DNA of 31,891 bases. Source: Pseudomonadota bacterium. Lineage in GTDB: Bacteria > Pseudomonadota > Alphaproteobacteria > Caulobacterales > Caulobacteraceae. Under the pieces are notes generated by a model that saw only the letters and a list, made by a program, of their open reading frames with translations, was not told the DNA's origin and did no database searches. The DNA is taken from contig JAFAEC010000230.1 of assembly GCA_023424215.1 (NCBI GenBank), forward strand, positions 1 to 31,891. The letters run 5' to 3'. Positions 7,564 to 15,416 of this stretch are shown in pieces (position 1 is the stretch's first letter; each line of letters opens with the position of its first letter). Made by a program: the position numbers and the translations under genes.

Positions 7564-8199
7564 ATGACGCCGCCGCGCGAGATCGACACAGGCCTGCCCG
7601 GCTTTCGCTACTGGCCGGGCGCGCTCGACGCCGATGCGCAGACGTCCCTGCTGACCGAGGTGCTGGCCGGGGCGGAGCAGGCCCCATTCTACCGGCCGGT
7701 CACGCCCGGCGGCCGGCCGTTCTCGGTCGAGATGACCAGTCTCGGCCCACTGGGGTGGGTATCGGACCGTGGAGGCTATCGCTATCAGCCGGTCCACCCG
7801 GTGACCGGCGCGCCCTGGCCGCCGATGCCCGCGCGACTGATGGACCTGTGGACCGCGCTAACGGGCTGGCCGGACCCGGCGGACGCCTGTCTGGTCAACC
7901 TCTACCGGGAAGGCGCCCGCATGGGTCTCCACCAGGACCGGGACGAGGCCGACCTGACGGCGCCCGTCCTGTCGATTTCTCTCGGCGACACGGCGGTCTT
8001 CCGCATCGGCCCCGCCGACGGCGGCCGCACCACCAGTCTCAGACTGGCGTCCGGCGACGTCTGCGCCCTGACCGGTCCGGCGCGGCTGGCGCGACACGGG
8101 ATCGACCGCCTGCTGCCGGGATCTTCCGGCCTCATCCCGGGCGGCGGGCGCATCAATCTGACCCTGCGACGCACGACCACCGCCTCACGGCAATCGTGA
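7564..8199 (+). CDS. alkB: AlkB-type alpha-ketoglutarate-dependent dioxygenase
   Basis: This 211-residue protein is an Fe(II)/2-oxoglutarate oxygenase of the AlkB family, which removes alkyl groups from 1-methyladenine and 3-methylcytosine in DNA or RNA. The iron triad is visible: H123 and D125 in LHQDRDE, and H178 in LARHGIDR. The 2-oxoglutarate arginines are R196 and R202 in RINLTLR, with the same spacing as E. coli R204 and R210. The NLYREGARMGLHQD block also matches AlkB. The ATG at 7564 gives normal length; the longer open frame upstream runs antisense to the neighbouring gene. No Ada-type partner is adjacent. Confidence is high for AlkB and moderate for direct orthology. Confidence 0.92.
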   Translation: MTPPREIDTGLPGFRYWPGALDADAQTSLLTEVLAGAEQAPFYRPVTPGGRPFSVEMTSLGPLGWVSDRGGYRYQPVHPVTGAPWPPMPARLMDLWTALTGWPDPADACLVNLYREGARMGLHQDRDEADLTAPVLSISLGDTAVFRIGPADGGRTTSLRLASGDVCALTGPARLARHGIDRLLPGSSGLIPGGGRINLTLRRTTTASRQS

Positions 8200-8257
8200 C
8201 TCGACCGTCGGGACAAGGATCGCCACTGTCCCGCTTTCCCCAGACGGAGGGCCGCCG

Positions 8258-9163
8258 ATGACGACGCTGATCCGACCCGAAGGCCCCGAGCCGGACGACA
8301 TCCGCCTCAATCGGCGCGCCCTTGCGACCGGAACCCTCGGCGGCCTGTTCTTCGCCGGTTACGCGCCGGCCGCGCTCGCGGCCCAGGCCGCGCCGGTGAC
8401 CACCGACGCGGCGGCTCTGGTCGCGGAGGAAGTGAGCTATCCCGCCCCTGACAGCTTCCAGCTCCCGGCCTATGTGGCCCGGCCGCAAGGCGACGGCCCC
8501 TTCCCCGTCGTTATCGTCGTCTCCGAAATCTTCGGCGTGCATGAGTACATCCGCGACGTCTGCCGTCGGCTGGCCAAGGCGGGCTACGCCGCCATTGCGC
8601 CGGCCTTCTTCCTGCGGGTCGCGGATCCCGCACCGCTTTCGGACATGCAGGAGGTGCAGCGCATCGTCGCCGCCGCCGGCTATGAGCAGGTGATGGGCGA
8701 TGTCTCGGCCACGCTGGACTGGGCGAGCCAGCAGCTGTGGGCGCGCGGCGACCGCATCGGGATCACCGGCTTCTGCTGGGGCGGCAAGGTCGTCTGGCAG
8801 GCCTGCGCCCGCTTCGCCGTGCTTGACGCCGGCGTGGCCTGGTACGGCCGACTGGCCCCCGCGGCGAACGCCACGCCGCAACAGACGGAGGCCGGCCGGC
8901 CATGGCCCGTCGACCTGGCTGACGATCTGAAATGCCCCGTGCTCGGCCTCTACGGCGAGAATGACCGCGGCATTCCACTGGATACGGTGGAGGCGATGCG
9001 CAGCGCGCTGGCCCGCGCCGGCCAGACCGACAGCGAGATCGTCGTCTACCCCGGCGCGCCGCACGGCTTCCACGCCGACTATCGCGACAGCTTCGCGCCC
9101 GAGGCCGCCGCCGACGGGTGGCGTCGGCTGCTGGCCTTCTTCGAAGCGCGGGTGAGGGCCTGA
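8258..9163 (+). CDS. Dienelactone hydrolase family protein with Tat signal
   Basis: This 301-residue alpha/beta hydrolase is of the dienelactone hydrolase family. The catalytic triad can be placed: C173 in GFCWGGK, D236 in GENDRGIP and H269 in PGAPHGFHADY; E90 in VVSEIFGVHEY corresponds to the family's N-terminal glutamate. Residues 18-42 (LNRRALATGTLGG and a hydrophobic run to AALAAQA) look like a Tat signal, so the enzyme probably acts in the periplasm. These proteins are often annotated as carboxymethylenebutenolidase, but nothing here links it to chloroaromatic degradation. It follows the AlkB-like gene by 58 bases in the same direction and is convergent with grpE. Confidence 0.9.
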   Translation: MTTLIRPEGPEPDDIRLNRRALATGTLGGLFFAGYAPAALAAQAAPVTTDAAALVAEEVSYPAPDSFQLPAYVARPQGDGPFPVVIVVSEIFGVHEYIRDVCRRLAKAGYAAIAPAFFLRVADPAPLSDMQEVQRIVAAAGYEQVMGDVSATLDWASQQLWARGDRIGITGFCWGGKVVWQACARFAVLDAGVAWYGRLAPAANATPQQTEAGRPWPVDLADDLKCPVLGLYGENDRGIPLDTVEAMRSALARAGQTDSEIVVYPGAPHGFHADYRDSFAPEAAADGWRRLLAFFEARVRA

Positions 9164-9167
9164 GGCC

Positions 9168-9818
9168 TCAGCCCTTGTCCGCCGCGGCGGCGTAGGCCGC
9201 GGCGCCGGCGGCCTGATCGGCCGCGTTGGGCCGCCCGCCGGAGCCCTTGGCCGCGACCACGACCATGGCGGCGCGCACGGTGCGGCCGAACAGGGCGTAG
9301 CCGGGCTGCAGGGTCTGGACGATCCTGCCGCCTTCCACCGTCTCCGACGGCTGCTCCATCATCGCCTGGTGCAGGTGAGGATCGAAAGCCTCTCCCGGCT
9401 CCGGCGCGACGCGCTGCAGGTTGTTCGCCTCGAACGCCTGCATCAGCGACTTGTGCGTCAGCTCCAGCCCCTTCACCACGTTGGCCACGGCCGGATCCTC
9501 GCTGCCGCCCAGATCGACGGCCAGGGCGCGCTCGAGGGTGTCCGCGACTCCGAGCAGGTCGCGGGCGAACTTCTGGATGGCGTAGGCGCGGGCGTCGTTG
9601 TTCTGCTGCTCGGCCCGCCGTTTGGTGTTCTCGGCCTCGGCCACGGCGCGCAGGGCGCGGTCCTTCCACTGGTCGCGTTCGGCGATCAGGGCGTCGATCG
9701 GGCCAAGATCGTCGCCCGGCGTGGAGTCGAGGCCGGCCTCGGCGTTGGCTTCCGCCTCGGACTCGCCGATGTCGGCATCCAGTTCATTGGCGTCGCGGGT
9801 CTCGGGGGTGTCGTTCAC
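9168..9818 (-). CDS. grpE: Nucleotide exchange factor GrpE
   Basis: This 216-residue cochaperone drives ADP release from DnaK. It has an acidic disordered N-terminus (residues 1-45), a long helix beginning DALIAERDQWKDRALRAVAE, and the C-terminal beta domain with FDPHLHQAMMEQ and GYALFGRTVRAAMVVVA, which are diagnostic. The Ala-rich tail is extra. The start is a GTG at 9818 that overlaps the hrcA stop (GTGA), indicating translational coupling. The gene ends four bases from the convergent dienelactone hydrolase. dnaK and dnaJ are not in the window. Confidence 0.97.
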   Translation of the reverse strand: MNDTPETRDANELDADIGESEAEANAEAGLDSTPGDDLGPIDALIAERDQWKDRALRAVAEAENTKRRAEQQNNDARAYAIQKFARDLLGVADTLERALAVDLGGSEDPAVANVVKGLELTHKSLMQAFEANNLQRVAPEPGEAFDPHLHQAMMEQPSETVEGGRIVQTLQPGYALFGRTVRAAMVVVAAKGSGGRPNAADQAAGAAAYAAAADKG

Positions 9819-10903
9819 GTCTCTTGTCCGTCCAGCATCCGGCCCAGCACCCGGGCGGTGTAGTCCACCAACGGGATGACACGGGCGTAGTTCAGTCGCG
9901 CGGGGCCGATGACGCCGATGGCGCCCAGCACCCGCTGTCGGCCGCTCATATAGGGCGCCGCGATCACGGCGGAACCCGAAAGCGAGAACAGCCGGGTTTC
10001 CGCGCCGATGAAGATGCGCACGCCCTGGGCGTCGGACACCCCGTCGAGCAGGCCGATCAGCTGTTCCTTCTGCTCGAGATCGTCGAACAGCACCCGCACC
10101 CGCTCGAGGTCCTCGACCGCCTCGCGATCCTGCAGCAGGTTGGCGCGGCCGCGGACGATCAGGGCGCGCTCGCGCTCGGCCCCGCCGGACCAGGCGGCCA
10201 GACCATCCTCGACGAGACGGGCCGCCGCCGCATCCAGTTCGCGCCGGGCCGCCTCCAGCTCGGAGCGCATCTCCGAGCGCGCCTCATGCAGCGGCCGCCC
10301 CCGGAGCCGGGCGTTGAGGAAGTTCGACGCCTCCTGGAGGGTCGACGGCGTCACCCCCGCCTTCAGCGGCATCAGGCGGTTCTCGACCGAGCCGTCGTCG
10401 GCGACCAGCACCGCCAGCGCCTGATCGTGGCCCAGCGCCACGAACTCCACGTGTTTCACCCCCGCATCGCGCACCGGACTGGCGACGATGCTGGCTCCGC
10501 CCGCGAGGCCGGACAGGAGCGTCGAGGCCTCGTCCAGCGCCTCCTCGAAACTGCGTCCGCGACCGGCCAGGCGGGCGTCGATCTCACGCCGCTCCTCCCG
10601 GCTGATGTCGCCGATCTCCAGCAGGCCGTCCACGAACAGGCGCAGGCCGGCGTGGGTCGGAATGCGCCCCGCCGAGGTATGCGGCGAGGCCAGCAGCCCC
10701 GCCAGCGTGAGGTCCTGCATGGTGTTGCGGATCGAAGCCGGCGACAGCGAAACGCCGGTCAGCGACAGGGTCCGCGAGCCGACCGGTTCTCCGGTCTGCA
10801 GGTAGCTTTCCACGATGCGGCGGAAGATGTCGCGGGCCCGCTTGTCCAGCCCGACGAGTCCCGGCCCCTCCATCGCGGTCGACGTCAGCAGCGGTCCTCT
10901 CAT
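9815..10903 (-). CDS. hrcA: Heat-inducible transcription repressor HrcA
   Basis: This 362-residue protein is HrcA, which represses chaperone genes by binding CIRCE elements with help from GroEL. The N-terminal winged helix (DIFRRIVESYLQTGEPVGSR, then SPASIRNTMQDLTLAGLL and SPHTSAGRIPTHAGLR) is typical. The middle GAF-like domain and the C-terminal ARVIPLVDYTARVLGRML also fit. The ATG at 10903 overlaps the stop of the upstream acetyltransferase (ATGA), which favours it over a later ATG at 10873. No CIRCE repeat is visible upstream of this operon. hrcA-grpE pairing is standard in alphaproteobacteria. Confidence 0.96.
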   Translation of the reverse strand: MRGPLLTSTAMEGPGLVGLDKRARDIFRRIVESYLQTGEPVGSRTLSLTGVSLSPASIRNTMQDLTLAGLLASPHTSAGRIPTHAGLRLFVDGLLEIGDISREERREIDARLAGRGRSFEEALDEASTLLSGLAGGASIVASPVRDAGVKHVEFVALGHDQALAVLVADDGSVENRLMPLKAGVTPSTLQEASNFLNARLRGRPLHEARSEMRSELEAARRELDAAAARLVEDGLAAWSGGAERERALIVRGRANLLQDREAVEDLERVRVLFDDLEQKEQLIGLLDGVSDAQGVRIFIGAETRLFSLSGSAVIAAPYMSGRQRVLGAIGVIGPARLNYARVIPLVDYTARVLGRMLDGQET

Positions 10904-11460
10904 CGCGACCGCGCCTCCCAGTCCTTGCGGCTCAACCGGTGCACGAGGCAGTCGTCGTCGCCGAACATCCGCCGTCCCTCCGGCCGGAAACCCAGGCGCT
11001 GGTAGAACCGGTGCGCATCGGTGTTGGAATTGAGCGGATCGATGACGATCCCCTGCACCTGCGGGTCGGCGAAACAGCCCTCGATGGCCTGTCGCATCAT
11101 CTCCGTGCCGTGACCGCGCCCGAGAGCGTCCCCGGGGCCGATCCAGATGTCGATCGCCCGAAGTCCCGGCTCGATCTCGCCCCAGTAGTGCGTCGGCTCG
11201 AGGTGCGGATCGATGATCTGCATCACGCCGATCGGCCGGCCGGCGACCTCGGCGATGCGGTAGAAACTGGTCCCGGATTGCTCCGCCAGCTCCTCGCGCC
11301 AGTCGATGCCGCCGAAGGCCATCTGCGCCTCCGGGTCGTCGGTCGAGCAGGCGATAACGTGCGGCTCGAGGTCCCACGACGCCAGCAGGTCGGCGTCGTC
11401 GAGCGTCGCCGGACGCAGCCGCAGCAGGTCAGGGGTCGTGGCGGGGGGATACAGGCTCAC
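10900..11460 (-). CDS. GNAT acetyltransferase, AAC(6')-like
   Basis: This 186-residue GNAT-fold protein has the acetyl-CoA loop LGRGHGTEMM (113-122) and the downstream pattern VIDPLNSNTDAHRFYQRLGF. The order of blocks (GRPIGVMQ, YWGEIEPGLRAIDIWIG, then the loop, FADPQVQGIVIDP and the N..A..FY..LGF motif) closely recalls aminoglycoside 6'-N-acetyltransferases of the AAC(6')-I type. Chromosomal relatives often have other or unknown substrates, so resistance is not implied. The start is a GTG at 11460, 43 bases from the divergent rph start, with no strong Shine-Dalgarno. The stop overlaps the hrcA start by four bases, making it the first gene of an hrcA-grpE operon. Confidence 0.85.
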   Translation of the reverse strand: MSLYPPATTPDLLRLRPATLDDADLLASWDLEPHVIACSTDDPEAQMAFGGIDWREELAEQSGTSFYRIAEVAGRPIGVMQIIDPHLEPTHYWGEIEPGLRAIDIWIGPGDALGRGHGTEMMRQAIEGCFADPQVQGIVIDPLNSNTDAHRFYQRLGFRPEGRRMFGDDDCLVHRLSRKDWEARSR

Positions 11461-11503
11461 GGTTTCAGGATAAGCAGCGCCGCCATCGCTTCAAGGAATT
11501 CCC

Positions 11504-12220
11504 ATGCGCCCGTCCGAACGCCGCCCAGACCAGCTCCGCCCGGTGACGCTGGAGATCGGCGTCAATCGCTACGCCGAGGGCTCGTGCCTCGTGTCCTTCG
11601 GCCACACCCGGGTGCTGGTCACCGCCACCGTCGAGGAGAACGTGCCCGGCTGGATGCGCAACAAGGGGGCCGGCTGGGTGACCGCCGAGTACGGCATGTT
11701 GCCCCGCGCCACCCACACCCGGGGGCGGCGCGAGGCCGCGGCCGGCAAGCAGTCGGGCCGCACCCAGGAAATCCAGCGCCTCATCGGCCGGTCCTTGCGG
11801 GCGGTGGTCGACCTGAAGGCCCTCGGCGAGCGTCAGGTGGTGCTGGACTGCGACGTCATCCAGGCGGACGGCGGCACCCGCACCGCCGCCATCACGGGGG
11901 CCTGGGTCGCCATGGCCTCGGCGCTCGACTACCTGCGCGCCGAAGGCGTGCTGAAGACCGACCCGATCCTCGACCAGGTCGCCGCGGTTTCCTGCGGCGT
12001 CTGCGCCGACGAACCGGTTCTCGACCTCGACTACGAGGAGGACTCCACCGCCGAGGCGGACAGCAACTTCGTCCTGACGGGCGCCGGGACGATTGTCGAG
12101 ATCCAGGCCACGGGCGAGAAACGCGGTTTCAGCCGTCCGGAGTTCGAACGCCTCTTCCAGCTCGCCGAGAGCGGCTGCGCCGAGCTGTTCGCCCTCCAGC
12201 GCGCCGCCCTGGGCCGCTGA
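11504..12220 (+). CDS. rph: Ribonuclease PH
   Basis: This 238-residue enzyme is a phosphorolytic 3'-5' exoribonuclease that trims tRNA 3' ends. The N-terminus MRPSERRPDQLRPVTLEIG, the phosphate-binding region GRREAAAGKQSGRTQEIQRL, the segment LDCDVIQADGGTRTAAITG and the C-terminal DSNFVLTGAGTIVEIQ are all diagnostic, and the length is standard. It is divergent from the acetyltransferase-hrcA-grpE operon; rph next to hrcA is a common alphaproteobacterial arrangement. In many relatives rdgB follows rph, but here a lipoprotein gene follows instead. Confidence 0.97.
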   Translation: MRPSERRPDQLRPVTLEIGVNRYAEGSCLVSFGHTRVLVTATVEENVPGWMRNKGAGWVTAEYGMLPRATHTRGRREAAAGKQSGRTQEIQRLIGRSLRAVVDLKALGERQVVLDCDVIQADGGTRTAAITGAWVAMASALDYLRAEGVLKTDPILDQVAAVSCGVCADEPVLDLDYEEDSTAEADSNFVLTGAGTIVEIQATGEKRGFSRPEFERLFQLAESGCAELFALQRAALGR

Positions 12221-12281
12221 GGGTTCCGCGCCCCGGCGAACCGTGTCTAAGGTGCGCTTTGCACCACGACAGGAGCCCGCC

Positions 12282-12671
12282 ATGCGTCGGACCATCCTCG
12301 TCCTGCTGGGCGCGGCTCTCGTAGCCGGCTGTCAGCCGCCGACGGAGACGCCGGAGGCCGCACCGCCGGGCGTCGACCTTCCTGCTCCGGAGATGCCGGC
12401 CGACGCGCCTCCGCAGGAGGAGATCGACCCCGGGCTGCCCGAAGACCTCGCCGGACGTCCGTCGCCTGCGGCCGCCACCGACGGCTCCTGCCAGTCGCAG
12501 ATCGGAGAGGCGGCCGCCGCCCGCCTGGTCGAGCGCTGCGTGATGGTCAGCCCGGCGACCCACCCGCCGTGCAATGTCGCCAACCCCTGCGCCCTGATCC
12601 AGGGCGAGATCGATCGCGCCTGCGGATTCTACGGCCCCGACGACGCGAAGCCGGCGGAATGCAGCGCTTAA
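12282..12671 (+). CDS. Cysteine-containing lipoprotein of unknown function
   Basis: This 129-residue protein starts with a lipoprotein signal peptide ending in the lipobox LVAGC. A Pro/Ala/Glu-rich linker of about 45 residues follows, then a compact C-terminal domain with six cysteines: DGSCQSQIG, VERCVMV, PPCNVANPCALIQG, RACGFYG and AECSA. Even cysteine number in an exported domain suggests disulfides. The ATG at 12282 has AGGAG at good spacing. It lies 61 bases after rph in the same direction. A small hairpin (GGTGC-GCTTT-GCACC, 12251-12265) sits between them. I cannot assign a family. Confidence 0.75.
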   Translation: MRRTILVLLGAALVAGCQPPTETPEAAPPGVDLPAPEMPADAPPQEEIDPGLPEDLAGRPSPAAATDGSCQSQIGEAAAARLVERCVMVSPATHPPCNVANPCALIQGEIDRACGFYGPDDAKPAECSA

Positions 12672-12708
12672 CGAATCCTGCAGGCTGAGGACCTAGCCTG
12701 GGCGGGCC

Positions 12709-13851
12709 ATGACCCCCGTCGCCACGCCCCCCGACCTGCGCGCGCTGACCACCCTGCGCTTCCTCGCCGCCGCCTGGGTGGTGCTGTACACGGCCTGGGC
12801 CTACCTCGACGTCGGCTTCGTGCCGGTCGCGGTGACCAAGGGCTATCTCGGGGTCGAGGTGTTCTTCGTCCTGTCCGGCTTCATCCTGAGCCATGTCTAT
12901 CTGGAGCAGGCCGGCTCAAGGCGGTTCTCCTACGGCGGCTTCCTGTGGGCGCGCATCGCGCGGGTATATCCGCTGCACCTCGTCACCCTGTTCGCCATGG
13001 TCGGGCTGGGGATCGCCGCGACCGTCGCGGGGGTCGTCGTCGACGCCAGCCTGACCGACTGGCGGGCGCTGCCGGCCCACCTGACCATGACCCACGCCTG
13101 GGGCCTAGCCCCGCTGGCGGCCTTCAACCACCCCTCCTGGTCGATCTCGGCGGAGTGGTTCGCCTACCTGTCCTTCCCCGCCTTCGCGTTCGTGGCGTGG
13201 CGGCTGCGCCAGCGGCCGTGGCTCGCGGTTGGCCTGACCGCCCTTGTGGCGCTCGCGGTCTATGCGGCCTTCGAACGGCTGGCCGGTTTACCGCTGACCG
13301 AGGCGACCTTCCGCTGGGGCGCGCTGCGCATCGTCCCCTGCTTCGCCCTCGGCTGCGCCCTCTACCTGGTGTACCGCCGCGCGCCTTTGCCGCGTCCCGG
13401 TCTGGCCGCCCTCGCCTTCGGGCTCGGCCTGCTGGTCAGCGCGTCCCTCGCGCTGTGGGATCCCGTCACCGTCCTGTTCGCCGGGGGGCTGATCCTCGCC
13501 CTCGGCTCCCTCCAGAACGAACGGGCGGGTCCGTTCGCGTCGAAGGCGGGTGTCTACCTGGGGGAGATCAGCTACTCGATCTACATGGTCTGCGCGCCGG
13601 TGCTGTTGGTGATGACCAACGTTGCGGCGCGGCTGCTCGGCGCGGACGAGAAGCGGTTTCACATTTTTGTGTGGCTGGGGATCGTGGCCGCCATTCCGGT
13701 CGCCGCCATGGCCACCTACCACCTGGTCGAACGCCCGGCGCGCAAGGCGCTGCGCGGATTCGCGGCTCGCAAGGACTCAGGTCAAGAGGGGACGACGGCG
13801 CAGGGCGATTCGCCTGAAAGGGTTCTTCAACCCTCGAAAACTATCGTCTAA
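12709..13851 (+). CDS. Acyltransferase 3 family membrane protein
   Basis: This 380-residue, roughly ten-helix membrane protein is of the acyltransferase-3 (OafA/WecH-like) family, which transfers acyl groups to envelope glycans. It shows the N-terminal LTTLRFLAAAWVVLY helix, GVEVFFVLSGFIL, RIARVYPLHL, and PSWSISAEWFAYLSFP, and near the end ISYSIYMVCAPVLL. The conserved arginine is R17, but the histidine expected eleven residues later is T28 (LYTAW). The C-terminal 30 residues are hydrophilic and probably cytoplasmic. It follows a lipoprotein gene by 37 bases. The family is certain; the missing histidine makes catalysis doubtful. Confidence 0.9.
   Translation: MTPVATPPDLRALTTLRFLAAAWVVLYTAWAYLDVGFVPVAVTKGYLGVEVFFVLSGFILSHVYLEQAGSRRFSYGGFLWARIARVYPLHLVTLFAMVGLGIAATVAGVVVDASLTDWRALPAHLTMTHAWGLAPLAAFNHPSWSISAEWFAYLSFPAFAFVAWRLRQRPWLAVGLTALVALAVYAAFERLAGLPLTEATFRWGALRIVPCFALGCALYLVYRRAPLPRPGLAALAFGLGLLVSASLALWDPVTVLFAGGLILALGSLQNERAGPFASKAGVYLGEISYSIYMVCAPVLLVMTNVAARLLGADEKRFHIFVWLGIVAAIPVAAMATYHLVERPARKALRGFAARKDSGQEGTTAQGDSPERVLQPSKTIV
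13819..13834 (+). repeat. Hairpin at the 3' end of the acyltransferase gene
   Basis: AGGGTT-CTTC-AACCCT is a perfect 6-bp stem with a 4-base loop. It lies inside the last codons of the acyltransferase gene, in a locally AT-richer patch that runs to the CHAP gene start. It may be an attenuating or terminating structure before the CHAP gene. There is no T-tract. Confidence 0.4.
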
Positions 13852-13886
13852 GGCTGACTCCGAGGCAGGTCGGGAAGCACGCCAGC

Positions 13887-14411
13887 ATGATGAAACGGCT
13901 CCAAGCCGCCGCGGTTGCGGCGCTCCTCGGGATTTTCGCGCTGGGCTTCAGCCCGCCGTCCGTGAAGGCCGAGCCGTACTGGCAATGCGTGACCTTCGCC
14001 CGGATGTTCTCGGGCATCGACATCTACGGCGACGCCCATACCTGGTGGAACCAGGCCCAGGGCAAGTTCGCCACCGGCGAGCGCCCGCGCACGGGAGCGG
14101 TCCTCGCCTTCCAGTCCAGCGGCCGGATGCGTCTCGGCCACGTCGCCGTGGTCTCCGAAGTGCTTACCGACCGGGTCATCCGCGTCACCCACGCCAACTG
14201 GGGCGGCAGCCGCGGCAAGGTCGAGGAGAACGTCACCGTGGTCGACGTCTCGGACGCCAACGACTGGTCGGCGGTCAAGGTCTGGTACAATCCGATCAAC
14301 GACCTCGGCACCAGCGTCTATCCGACCCACGGCTTCATCTACAACAGCCCGTCCCTGCCCTCGGACGGCCTGCTGCTGGCCTCGGTTCCGCCCAGCGTCG
14401 GCCAGCCCTGA
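13887..14411 (+). CDS. CHAP domain exported protein (putative peptidoglycan amidase)
   Basis: This 174-residue protein has a signal peptide (MMKRLQAAAVAALLGIFALG, cleavage near VKA-EP). A CHAP domain follows, a papain-like fold that cleaves peptidoglycan crosslinks or the amide bond to muramic acid. The catalytic pair is C34 in YWQCVTFAR and H85 in LGHVAVVSEV, and N104 in THANWGG is a likely third residue. The domain nearly fills the protein, with no separate cell-wall binding module. Two adjacent ATGs occur; I use the first. It is located in the periplasm, probably for cell-wall remodelling. Confidence 0.88.
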   Translation: MMKRLQAAAVAALLGIFALGFSPPSVKAEPYWQCVTFARMFSGIDIYGDAHTWWNQAQGKFATGERPRTGAVLAFQSSGRMRLGHVAVVSEVLTDRVIRVTHANWGGSRGKVEENVTVVDVSDANDWSAVKVWYNPINDLGTSVYPTHGFIYNSPSLPSDGLLLASVPPSVGQP

Positions 14412-14470
14412 CGCCTTGACCCGGCGGCCCCGGCGGCGCTTTTTGCGGCCTCCTGTTCGCGGAGTCGTTC

Positions 14471-14947
14471 ATGCGCCCCCTCGCCGCCGCCCTCGCCGTT
14501 CTTTGCCTCGCGGCGTGTTCGTCCGAGCCTGAGACACCGGCCGATCCCGCTTCGCCGCCGGAGCCCGGGCAGATTCTGGCCGGCGTCGACCTGTCGCGGC
14601 CGGTGCGGCTGCTCGGCACCGAGCCGTTCTGGGGCATCGACCTGGCGGGCGGCGAGCTGGTCTATTCCGGCGCCGACCGACCGGAGCAGCGCGGCCCACT
14701 GCCCGAGCCGACGATCCAGGGCACCGTGGCCGTGTTCGAAACCACCACGACCGTCGGCACGCCGATCGCGATCACCCTCACCGCCACCGAATGCTCGGAC
14801 GGCATGAGCGACCGGACCTATCCGCTGACCGCGCTGGTCAAGGTGGGCGAGGAGAACCTGATGGGCTGCGCCGCCTCGACCTCGGCGATCATGAGCGCGG
14901 GCGAAAGCGGCCGGGTGGTCGACCCGCCGGCTCAGCCCGCCGGCTGA
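14471..14947 (+). CDS. COG3650-like lipoprotein
   Basis: This 158-residue protein has a lipoprotein signal (MRPLAAALAVLCLAACSSEP, lipobox LAAC) and a Pro/Glu-rich linker. Its beta-rich domain contains GTEPFWGIDLAGGELVYS, ATECSDGMSDRTYPLTA and ENLMGCA. The FWxI block and the CSDGMSDRxYP block recall COG3650-type proteins, sometimes annotated as membrane or META/HslJ-like. The two cysteines of the domain may pair. It follows the CHAP gene by 59 bases. Its 3' end overlaps mmcB, on the opposite strand, by 16 bases. The function is unknown. Confidence 0.75.
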   Translation: MRPLAAALAVLCLAACSSEPETPADPASPPEPGQILAGVDLSRPVRLLGTEPFWGIDLAGGELVYSGADRPEQRGPLPEPTIQGTVAVFETTTTVGTPIAITLTATECSDGMSDRTYPLTALVKVGEENLMGCAASTSAIMSAGESGRVVDPPAQPAG

Positions 14948-15390
14948 TCCCTCAGACTGCGCAGCGCCCCAAGCCGGGCGAAGGCGAGGGTCAGCGCCTT
15001 GCGCCTCGCCGGGGCCAGCGGTGTCAGCGGCGCGTCGCGCACCACCGCCCCGCCGAAGCCGTCGGCCACGATCAGCCCCGGCTCGTCCGGCAGAACACCC
15101 TCGGGAAACTCCGGCGCCACGGCGAAATAGAAGGCGTCGCAGTACGGTCCGTACTCGCCCCATTTGCGGTCGACCCGATAGTCCTCAATGCCGGACTTCA
15201 CCTCGCAGATGACGATGTCGCCTTTCGGCCCCAGCGCCATGACGTCGGCGCGACGCCCGTTCGGCAGCCCGACCTCGAGCAGCGGCGCATAGCCCATGTC
15301 GATCAGCAGCCGCGCCGCCCCGCGAGTCACCGACAGGGTGGTCTCCGGCCGGCTGAAGACCAGCTCGATGTGAACGGCGGCGGCAGGCAT
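14932..15390 (-). CDS. mmcB: MmcB family DNA repair protein
   Basis: This 152-residue protein resembles MmcB, an SOS-regulated protein linked to mitomycin C resistance in Caulobacter crescentus. It has a PD-(D/E)XK nuclease-like core: D49 in GRRADVMALG, then E63 and K65 in IVICEVKSG, followed by KWGEYGPYCDAFYFAV. E39 in LLEVGLP may be an additional acidic residue. The length fits a single-domain nuclease-fold protein. The ATG at 15390 is twelve bases from a perfect LexA-type box, which strongly supports SOS control. It is divergent from a small lipoprotein gene. Nuclease activity itself is inferred from the fold. Confidence 0.9.
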   Translation of the reverse strand: MPAAAVHIELVFSRPETTLSVTRGAARLLIDMGYAPLLEVGLPNGRRADVMALGPKGDIVICEVKSGIEDYRVDRKWGEYGPYCDAFYFAVAPEFPEGVLPDEPGLIVADGFGGAVVRDAPLTPLAPARRKALTLAFARLGALRSLRDQPAG

Positions 15391-15401
15391 GCGGAGGTTA
15401 T

Positions 15402-15416
15402 GTTCCGCATCCGTTC
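15402..15416. promoter_or_regulatory. LexA (SOS) box upstream of mmcB
   Basis: GTTC-CGCATCC-GTTC matches the alphaproteobacterial LexA consensus GTTC-N7-GTTC exactly. A third GTTC follows at 15420-15423. The box ends 12 bases upstream of the mmcB ATG, where bound LexA would block RNA polymerase. The fit with an SOS-type gene makes chance unlikely. Confidence 0.85.

Noticed and set aside
11461..11503. Possible CIRCE element before the hrcA operon
   Set aside because: The 43-base divergent gap contains no TTAGCACTC-N9-GAGTGCTAA repeat or close variant.
12661..12680. A TTAAC half CtrA site at the end of the small lipoprotein gene; similar halves at 7530 and 23832
   Set aside because: Only half of the box is present at each place, with no second TTAA at seven-base spacing.
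14412..14470. A possible rho-independent terminator ending in TTTTT after the CHAP gene
   Set aside because: The bases before the T-run do not form a stable perfect stem; only a 4-bp CCGG pair is available.
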